A stretch of 64,000 bases of DNA from Dipteris shenzhenensis (lineage: Eukaryota > Polypodiophyta > Polypodiopsida > Gleicheniales), in the NCBI GenBank assembly GCA_047967505.1, contig CM106540.1. One strand, given 5' to 3'. A program made the translations under genes and the position numbers. The notes below the pieces were generated by a model, which worked only from the letters and a program-made list of their open reading frames with translations, did not search any database and was not told the DNA's origin. How positions within the stretch are numbered: position 1 is the stretch's first letter; each line of letters opens with the position of its first letter. Below are positions 55,863 to 64,000 of this stretch, piece by piece.

Positions 55863-58800
55863 ATGGCTTCCCCCGAGTACAGAAGAGTGGTTTCGCTTTC
55901 AGGTACTGCTGTTCACTTTTATCTCTCAAGGAAAAGTCCTTTTTTGTTTTGCAATTGGTTTTCATTGTTGTCATGCTTCCTAGATAGATCAAGTACCGAA
56001 CGCTTATGGAAGGTGTACTTCACGGATCCTTCTCAGTGGTGGGACAACCGCGAGAACCAAGTAAGTGGGCGACAAGTCTCACTGAATGATTTGCATAGGT
56101 AAAGCTGTAGATTTGCTAGACTGACGAGTCTGTTGCGAGTCTTAACAACAGACAAACCCGAGATCACCAGATTTCAAGCACAAGATTACCAAGGAGTCGC
56201 TATGGACAGGCGACTGTTGCAATCCAGGTTGGGTTAAAGGCATGCTTGAGAAAAAGACCAAAGCATCCACTGATGAAGCCCATGAACGTGGCTTGGCGGA
56301 GTGTGGCAAGGCCAGCTTCACGTCTGGAGTACAGGTTAATGCATCTGACGCGGGAGAACTGCGCGAGAAGAGTGACTGGGAAACACTCAGCTTAGAGGAG
56401 GCACTCACGTCAATGGAGCGAACGCCCCAGTTACCTTCAGAACAGAACCTTACATGCATCTTGTATAAGTGCAGAGCGAAGAAAAATTTAGCGTATACCA
56501 AGCGCTTGTATGCCTACTTGTGCAAAAGGGAGCTGGAAGTTCAAAGATTTATTGGGAACTACCTCGTCTCAATCTTGATCCAAGCTGGAAGCATGTACGA
56601 TGCAGAGCAAGTTTTTAACAAGTTGGTCGATCGGAGTGAGTATTCTTGGACTTCTATCATCATGGGTTATATTGAATGTGGGGAATCACAGCATGCCCTC
56701 AATCTCTACCAGAAAATGCAAGAGGATTCTGTACGTCCTAGCAAGTATACCTTCGTTGCCCTCTTGAAGGCTTGCACTAGGCTAAAAGAGGAAAAACGAG
56801 GTGGAGAATTACATGCTGAGATTTCCAGAAATGGACTAGAAAGCGATCTTTTTGTTGGCAGCACCTTGGTGGGTATGTATTCCAAATGTGGCTCGCTTGT
56901 AAAAGCACGGGAAGCATTTGACAAGCTGCCAGTTCGAGATGTAGTCTTGTGGAATGCACTAATTGCAGGATATGCCGAGCATGGGCTTGGTGAGGAAGCT
57001 CTAAGCTGTTTCAAAAAGATGCAGTTGGAGGGTCTCTCTCCAACTGCTGTCACATTTGTTTGCAGCTTGAAAGCTTGTCGCAGCATAGGAGCGATAGTCA
57101 AAGGCCGAGAAATACATGCTGAGATTGCCAGAAAGGGGCTGGAAAGAGACCTTTTTGTTGGCAGCACCTTGGTAGATATGTATGCCAAATGTGGTTCGCT
57201 TGCAAAAGCCCGGGAAGCACTTGACAAGCTGCCGGTTCGAGATGTAGTCTCATGGAATGCATTGATTACAGGATATGCTGAACAGGAGCTTGGTGAGGAA
57301 GCTCTGAACTGCTTTGAACAGATGAAACTGGAGGGTCTCTCTCCAGATGCTGTCACATTTGTTTGCAGCTTGAAAGCTTGTGGCAGCATAGGAGCCATAG
57401 ACAAGGCAAGAGAAATACACGGTGACATTGCTAGAAAGGGGCTGGAAAGAGATCTTTCTGTAGGCAGCGCCTTGGTTGATACGTATGCCAAACGTGGCTC
57501 ACTTGCAAAGGCAAGGGAAGCATTCGACAAGCTGCTATATCGGAATGAGGTCTCATGGAATGCGCTGATCGCAGGATATTCCGAGCATGGGCTCGGTGAG
57601 GAAGCTCTGAACTGTTTTGAACAGATGCAGCTGGAGGGACTCTCTCCAAATGTTGTCACATTTGTGTGCAGCTTGAAAGCCCGTGGCAGCATAGGAGCCA
57701 TAGACAAGGGCCAAGATATGCATGCTGAGATTTCCAGGAAAGGGCTGGAAAGAGACCCCTTTATTGGCAGCACATTGGTCGATATGTATGCGAAATGTGG
57801 CTCAATTCCAAAAGCACAGGAAGCATTTGACAAGCTGCTTATTCGAGATGTAGTCTCTTGGAATGCACTAATCGCAGGATATGCTGAGCAGGGCCTTTGT
57901 CAGGAAGCGCTGAACTGTTTCGCACAGATGCAACTGGAGGGTCTCTCTCCAAATGCTGGCACATTTGTTTGCAGCTTGAAAGCTTGTGGCAGCATAGAAG
58001 CCACAGACAAGGGCCGAGAAATACACACTGAGATTGCCAGAAAGGGACTCGAAAGAGATCTTTTTGTTGGCAGAACCTTGGTGGATGTGTATGCCAAATG
58101 TGGCTTGCTTGCAAAAGCAAGGGAAGTGTTTGACAAGCTGCCAGTTCTAGACATAGTCTCATGGAATGTACTGATCGCAGGATATGCCAAGCAGGGGCTT
58201 GGTGAGGAAGCACTGAACTGTTTAGAACAGATACAACTGGAGGGTCTCTCTCCAAATGCTATAACGTTTTTTAGCAGCTTGAGAGCGTGTGGTAGCATGA
58301 CATCTATGGATAAGGGCCAAGAAATACATGCCGAGATTGCTAGAAAGGGGCTGGAAAGAGACCTTTTAATTGGCAGCACCTTGGTGGATATGTATGCCAA
58401 ATGTGGCTCGCTTGCAAAGGCGCAGGAAGTGTTGGACAAGCTGCCAGTTCGAGATGTAATCTCGTGGACTGCACTGATCGGAGGATATGCTGACCATGGG
58501 CTTGGTGAGGAAGCTCTCAACTGTTTCGAACAAATGCGACTTGAGGGTCTCTCTCCAGATGCTGTCACATTTGTTTGCAGCTCAAAAGCTTGTGGCAGCA
58601 TAGGAGCCATAGACAAGGGCCGAGAAATACATGCTGAGATTGCCAGAAAGGGGCTGGAAAGAGATCTTGTTGTTGGCAGCACCTTGGTGGATATGTATGC
58701 CAAGTGTGGCTCGCTGGCAAAAGCACAGGAAGCGTTTGACATGCTGCCAGTTCAAGATGTAGTCTCGTGGAATGCATTGATTGCAGGATATGCCCAGCTA

Positions 58801-59298
58801 GGAGAAAGTGAAATCGTTTTCAAAATATTTGAGAGGATGAGAGAAGGGATGAAGCCAAATGGGGCCACATTCTCTATTGTCCTTACTCTATGCAGTCACA
58901 CGGGTCTAGTGGATGAGGGCCAAAAGTGCTTTGAGGCCATGAGCAAAGAATATGGCATCACTCCAACTAATGAGCACTCCACTGTCATGGTTGATCTCCT
59001 TGGCCGTGCAGGCCAGTTAGATGAGGCGGTAGCGATGGCAAAGAAGATGCCTTTCCATCCTAGTCTTGGAGTATGGCTCATGTTGTTGGGTGCTTGTCGA
59101 AAGTGGGGTAATGTGGAGCTTGGAAGATTTGCCTTTGAACATGCGCTGCAATTGGATGAAAAGGATGCTGCAGCTTATGTCTTGATGTCTAACATTTATG
59201 CAGATGCTCACATGCAGGAGGAAGAGAATAGAGCCAGGACAAGGAGAGTGAAGGAACAAGCATGTAACAAGCTGGGACAGTTGGTGGCTGGACATTGA
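55863..59298 (+). CDS. PLS-class PPR protein with N-terminal PDF-like motif, E domain
   Basis: Three coding exons, 55863-55902, 55984-56060 and 56152-59298, with GT..AG introns of 81 and 91 bp and matching phases: 1087 residues. Residues about 15-66 ([19 protein letters not shown], then PDFKHK and ESLW) match the PDF motif known from plant OSB organellar DNA-binding proteins, split by intron 2 between NQ and TNP. PPR motifs follow as P, L and S types, including seven units of exactly 101 residues from about residue 275 (GSTLVGMYSKCG, SWNALIAGYAE, VTFVCSLKACGS). An E-type region (VWLMLLGACRKWGNVELG) ends the protein; there is no DYW deaminase domain. Such proteins bind organelle RNA, usually for C-to-U editing with a partner deaminase. 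The start codon is uncertain: no clear transit peptide precedes the motif, so an upstream exon may exist. Confidence 0.85.
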
Positions 59299-60055
59299 CG
59301 GGATTGTGCATTCATATGCACATCTTTTGTGGGGGGGACAAGATATTCCTCAAGCAAAAATGCATATGCAAAGTTATTCCCTCCCAATGAGGGAGGAGGG
59401 GGGTGTGCCAGATTTGCATTGGGTCTCATGAGGCATATCCGTCGATGCAAAGAAAGATGAGTTATGTTGGCACATTGGGAAGCTGGCTATCAATGCACCC
59501 AAGGGAACATCCATATACGACCTTAAGGAGCTCCTAAAGATGAGAGCAGAGATGCACTGACTTTCAAGGAAGGAAAGTGTGCTAGGATTGGATTGTGGGG
59601 TATTCAGATACATTGGCTACATGTACAAAGGCGAACCCACTACATGTAGGAATCCAAGCCCAAGATCAAGCTGATCCTCGACGAGGTCCGCAAGCATACC
59701 TGTCTCCTTAGGATGAAGACCTCAGGGCATGCCAACAAGATTCTTTCTTCCACTCCCTCTCGTTCACCCTCCCCTAGCCTACTTTCACAATCCTCGGTGA
59801 GGTCATCCTACAAAAGGATTCTGTGAGTTTATTCCCATCGATGAAGTGACTGACCACAAACTAGTTGTATTGGTTATTTGTTCTTCTTCCAAAATGGAGG
59901 GATGTTCCACTCCCTTGGATTTGTAAGCATACAAGAACCTTCAAACCTGATCATCAGCATCCTTTGTCCAAGCCCCTTTGAATTGACTATAACCTTTGCA
60001 AGAAGCTTCTGCAGGGGTTCCATAGATGGCCGAAGTGTAGGAGAATAGGAGGGAA
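59299..60055. other. 3' flank of the PPR gene, copy 2
   Basis: Nearly identical to 49584-50340. No gene recognised. Confidence 0.5.
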
Positions 60056-60717
60056 TGAATCACTCAAACCTCCACCCAAGATCTCTCCAACTCTTCCTCA
60101 CACTCAACTCAGATAGATGATCACAGATGCAATAAAACTCACTCAGAGAGAACTTAAACGGAGAGAGAGAAAGAGTATATTCATCCACCGGAAGGTGGGC
60201 AGAAACTGGCTCCAAGGGAGCAATACAAAACTCAGCAAAGTGCTGGAGAAAACTGATGGAACTCTGTCTCACAAACTGAACCAGCTTTGAGTGCACAGCA
60301 CAGCCTTGGAAGGAGGCTTTCAGTCTTGCACTGGATGCTGGAATGACTGAAGGAGTGGGCCTTTTATAGGCACTACCCAGGCCCTTTGGGTTGACCGACT
60401 AGCAGGGTCAGTATCCTGTCTGGAAATCCGACCAGGGTTGGCCCTGGTCGGTGGCCCTAGCTGGGCCGACTTGGCCTGCCACAGGCTCCTATTTAAGGGT
60501 GCCCTGTGCAGCCAGTCTATGCAGTTGGAGGCGCCTCCAAGTGAGGCCCCAGGCCCAAGGCCCCCTATTTCTATGCTATTGCGGGCAGCAACCAGCCCAT
60601 GTGCTGGTTGCCTATGATGCCAGCCTGAGCCTCTCTCTTTCCCAGCCCTCCTACCTCTCACTGCCGCTTGTCCCCTCAAATCGGGGGCTCACAGGTGGGC
60701 ACAGTGAGTTTCTAACA
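60056..60717 (-). repeat. 3' LTR of element E, copy 2
   Basis: 662 bp, same ends as at 50341-51002. Only a few substitutions are visible (for example GTTGGAGGCG against GTTGCAGGCG). Confidence 0.8.
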
Positions 60718-60815
60718 CCCCTCAATGTCACAACTGTGGGCCAATCCCCATGCGTTTGATGAGGTGCTCTATCTGTTCTCGAGGGAGTGCCTTCGTAAAA
60801 AGGTCGGACAAGTCA

Positions 60816-61985
60816 TCAGCGGTCGGGCAGTAGATAACCTCGATCACGTCGTCGATGATGAGCTCTCGAACAAAGTGGTAATGAACTTCGATGCTTGGTC
60901 CGCGCATGGTACACTGGATTCTTGGCAATGGCTATGCAACTCTGATTGTCGCACATTAGCACTGTTGCATCCTCCTGACACACGTCCATGTCCTCCAGAA
61001 TCCACCTCAACCACAATGTCTCACAAGCTGCTGTACACGCGGCTCTGTACTCTGCCTCTGTAGATGAAAGGGCCACTGTGGGTTGCTTCTTACTCAGCCA
61101 AGAGATGACACCAAATGCAAGTAAGAAACAATATCCTGTTGCCGATCTTCTGGTGTCAGCATCACCCGCCCAATCACTGTCACAGAACCCGCCTAGTTCG
61201 ATGCCTTTGGTGTAGGTGATCCCATAGGTGCAAGTATCCTTTAGATACCTCAGCACCCGTAAACCTGCATCCCAATGACTCTTCCTGGAAGAAGCAGAGA
61301 ATTGGCATAATAGCCCAACTGCATAACAAATATCAGGTCGAGTATTGGTAAGGTAAAGCAAACTTCCTACCAATCGTAGGTACAAGGGAGTATCGACCGG
61401 TTGAGATGTGTCGTGAACACTTAGCTTGAGCCCGACCTCCATGGGAGTTACTACTGTCTTGCAATCCTCCATCTGAAATTTCTTCAGAAGTTCTCTACAA
61501 TATTTCTCCTGTGAAATGAAGATCCTGTCTTTGGCCTGCTTTACTTCAATCCCAAGGAAGCAATGTAATAACCCAAGGTCAGTCATCTCAAACTCAGACA
61601 TGAGTAGTTCCTTGACTTGTGAAATCTTCTTGACATGATCACCTGTTAAGATAATATCATCAACATAGAGGATGAGTACCAGTCGCAATCCCTTCTCAAT
61701 GAACAAGTAAAGGTTTGCCTCAGAAGGACTCCGACTTAGCCCTATCTTCTGAAAGAATACATCAATCCTTTGGTACCAAGCTCTAGGGGCCTGTTTCAGC
61801 CTGTATAACGCCTTCTTCAACCTGCAGACCTTTAATGGGGACCCTGGATCTTGAAAGCCGGGTGGCTGCTCCACGTATACCTCCTCCTCCAGGGTTTCAT
61901 TAAGGAATGCGGACTTCACGTCCATTTGAAAAATAGGCCACTGGAATTGGGCAGCAAGGGCAATCACTGTCCGGATAGTAACCAT
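60816..61985 (-). pseudogene. Element E RT and RNase H, copy 2
   Basis: RT and RNase H lie in one 389-codon frame because the Gln codon CAG at 61509-61511 is intact (TAG in copy 1). Motifs FQMDVKSAFLN, LILYVDDIILTG, SWLSKKQPTVALSS and CDNQSCIAIAKNPVYHARTK are present. A stop upstream of 61985 (DFD-stop-TFAPTARM) and a frameshift after KHRSS, near 60925, still prevent a full product. Confidence 0.9.
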
Positions 61986-62446
61986 GCGGGCTGTGGGAGC
62001 AAAAGTTTAATCAAAATCCATGCCTTCAGTTTGAGTAAAACCTTTGACCACTAACCTTGCTTTATACTTATCCAAGCTACCGTCTGATTTGTATTTAAGT
62101 TTGTATACCCACTTAGTGCCGATGACTTTCTCTCGTGGGGGCCTGGCCACTAAGTCCTAGGTATTGTTCTTCAGGATAGCATCCATCTCTGCCTGCATGG
62201 CAGCCTACCATTCTGGATTGTCCTTCGCCTCCTCATGGTCAACCTGGGGTGGGGTGGATTCGAGGGTTGAACAATATCCTCCTCCTCAATCTGAGGCTCC
62301 TCTTGGGGTTCAGGTTCCTTTTCCTCGAATCCCGACTGATAAGGATTTGCTTCTTTACTGGGTCGAAGAGTCGATAGGCCTTGGATTCTTCGCTATACCC
62401 AACAAAGATACATTTTCTGCTCCGGAATCAAACTCTGACATTCGCC

Positions 62447-62657
62447 GCTCTGACATTCTTCGCCTCTTCATAGTCATGATGGGGGAGGACAAAATCCACC
62501 GATTGATTTTCGGGACTACCGGCTAACGCTCGTCGCCTGCACCATTACGGACAGACTGCTTTGACTACAGCAGGAATTGCGCGGGGTCCCAAATCGCGCC
62601 GCTATTTTGACCATTGAAACAAAAACACTTGTCTCGTTGGCGCCGCCTCCCCCCTCT
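62447..62657. other. GC- and CpG-rich unassigned segment, copy 2
   Basis: Equivalent to 52736-52944. No gene assigned. Confidence 0.4.
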
Positions 62658-62791
62658 GTTGACAGCCGAAAATCAGCATCGGTCGCCTATTTCTGGTCAG
62701 AAAACCGAGGCAACCGGCTCCCGACCTCCGGTTGGTCGCCGGTGTGCCCGGTTTCCTCCCAGGCATCAGTCGTCGATTTTTGGCTGTCAAC
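62658..62791. repeat. 134-bp foldback at the end of unit copy 2
   Basis: Arms at 62658-62674 and 62775-62791, as in copy 1. Confidence 0.88.
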
Positions 62792-62808
62792 CCTAAACCC
62801 TAAACCCT
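62791..62808. repeat. Telomere-type repeats at the copy 2/copy 3 junction
   Basis: CCCTAAACCCTAAACCCT, followed by CTCCAAGC, the start of copy 3. Confidence 0.9.
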
Positions 62809-63106
62809 CTCCAAGCATTGCTTAAGTTATCTCTGAATAAACCTGTCTACGTATTGTTTTTGAAAGAAGTATGGTTTGAGAACATTAAACTCACATTAAA
62901 CGTACGAAAAGAAGGACCATGCTGTAAAAGTTTTGTGGTTCGTTTATGTACACGGTAACCTCTTAAATTGCATGTGCGAGAAACAATTTAATAGCATATG
63001 TAAGAAAGGAAAATGTTTGACATGTCTGCGATTTCGTTCGTTTGCAATTGAAATAAATAATTGGGTCACAACGCTGGAGTTGTCCTCCTCTACAACAAAG
63101 GGCGGT

Positions 63107-63703
63107 TCAATCTCCAAAACAATTCTGCATTGTATTGTCATCATGCAGCCTTGTCGCCTTAGCTGTTTACGAACTGAGAAAGATATTGTATGTCAACCGT
63201 TGGAGATATAACAATTGGAACAACAAAGACCGCAAACGAAACAAAAAGGAAATTCTCACCCTCGTTATAAGCTTCCTCCGCGGCTGCTTGGAAGCAGTTC
63301 TTTAAAGTTTTCTTTGTAGTTTTCTTGATAGGCGAGTTTTTCAGTAAGCTCCCATCTTTCATGGATTGTTTCGGTGGGTCAAACAATATAGGAACGTCTA
63401 CTACTATGCATGGAGCAAGGGAGGAGCTTTTGATAACACAAGCACCCGAAACAGTGACGAAGCCTTTCTTGGCCAGAGCTTGGACCTCTGCTGCGTTAGT
63501 ACCTTGGACTGGAGCAGGACAAGGAAAAATTGGAGAAACGACAAAGCTCAATCGTGTGGAACAAAGTGGTGCCAAAACAGTGAAACAAACAAGCATAACG
63601 CGAAAATATGCCAAGAGAAGGAAGCTTACGAGTTTCTAGTTATAACGTTGGTCGAATTGCGCTTCTCCGCAGCATCTGCTATATCGGCCAACAACAAAAC
63701 CAT
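63107..63703 (-). CDS. Candidate three-exon small gene, copy 3
   Basis: Exon 1 63703-63630, exon 2 63546-63260, exon 3 63162-63107. The frame and splice sites are retained; exon 1 changes Lys to Ile (NVKT to NVIT). Family unknown, as for the other copies. Confidence 0.33.
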
Positions 63704-64000
63704 AAATATACGTGACAAATCGAAAATTCTAAAACGTTTTTGAAACGGTATTTTATAGCCGGGAACCTTGCAAACGAGAGGTCGCTTCGTCGGGACAGCC
63801 TGGTTTAGGCTCCACAATACTCATCATATCTGCTAAATCGTTATGTTGGTGAAGAAAAGAAATCAGAAAGTCGAATTTAGAAAAGCATCGAGAAATACAA
63901 AGGAATAGACGACCGACTGTAGAGACCTTTCTCAAACTGTCGGCTACTGATGTCCATAGAGTCGCTAGAGAGTTGGTTCTCTTGTTCGGAGATAGTCATG
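63704..64000. other. Upstream region of the small gene, copy 3
   Basis: Contains the CCCGGCTATAAAATACCG element in - orientation (about 63747-63764). The window ends before the second TATA-like element. Confidence 0.5.

Larger units (their letters stand above)
60056..62446 (-). mobile_element. Copia element E, truncated, copy 2
   Basis: Same boundaries as copy 1: integrase relic near 62446, RT, RNase H, polypurine tract and 3' LTR 60717-60056. The integrase relic differs from copy 1 by a short rearrangement near 62378 (GGCCTTGGATTCTTCGC). Confidence 0.9.
53098..62810. repeat. Segmental duplication, copy 2
   Basis: A 9713-bp unit in direct orientation with copies 1 and 3. In the 1.2 kb that can be compared three ways, copy 3 agrees with copy 2 against copy 1 at about nine of eleven differing sites. 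Confidence 0.97.
62811..64000. repeat. Segmental duplication, copy 3 (runs off the window)
   Basis: The first 1190 bp of a third unit. About six differences from copy 2 are visible in this stretch. Confidence 0.95.

Overview
The window is nuclear DNA of a land plant. Evidence: introns of 80-100 bp with GT..AG ends, Copia-type LTR retrotransposons whose primer-binding sites match initiator tRNA-Met, a CACTA (En/Spm) transposon of the TNP2 type, telomere-type CCCTAAA repeats, and a long PLS-class pentatricopeptide repeat (PPR) gene. The monotonous PPR repeats (about 101 residues each) and the repeat-dense setting suggest a fern or another seedless vascular plant, but the species cannot be named from this sequence.

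Layout. Positions 1-3395 hold no gene I can support. Positions 3396-13437 are a nest of three decayed Copia elements. Element A (+, 3420-9029) sits inside the LTR of an inverted relative, element B (-), and B is cut by the LTR of a third element, C (-). Positions 13438-21128 are intergenic, with low-complexity tracts, tandem repeats and an 800-bp CATA/TA microsatellite. Positions 21129-26700 are a CACTA element with a decayed TNP2 transposase on the - strand, 16-bp palindromic subterminal repeats, and a divergent + strand exon module. A 1.7-kb array of nested palindromes follows, then a 5'-truncated Copia element D (28358-30781).

Positions 30782-36393 are AT-rich, with a 1-kb microsatellite and small relics of Copia, LINE and gag. 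Positions 36394-40151 are a second, more decayed copy of the CACTA 5' half plus its exon module and array; a 447-bp non-autonomous DNA transposon has inserted in it. Positions 40152-41821 carry an isolated small LTR with primer-binding site and leader, and a CACTA-like terminus. An orphan exon lies at 41867-42259.

From 42477 to the end the DNA is a head-to-tail segmental duplication: copy 1 (42477-53097), copy 2 (53098-62810) and the start of copy 3 (62811-64000, running out of the window). Each full unit carries a small three-exon candidate gene (-), a PPR gene (+) with an N-terminal PDF-like motif, and a truncated Copia element (-). A GC-rich foldback next to telomere-type repeats ends each unit. 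The PPR gene is intact in copy 2. In copy 1 it is broken by a stop codon and a 2-nt deletion, and 0.9 kb of microsatellite lies just upstream of its first coding exon.

The PPR protein would be expected to act in an organelle as an RNA-binding (editing or processing) factor. Almost everything else is transposon-derived, and much of the coding decay is consistent with C-to-T change at methylated CAG and CGA codons.
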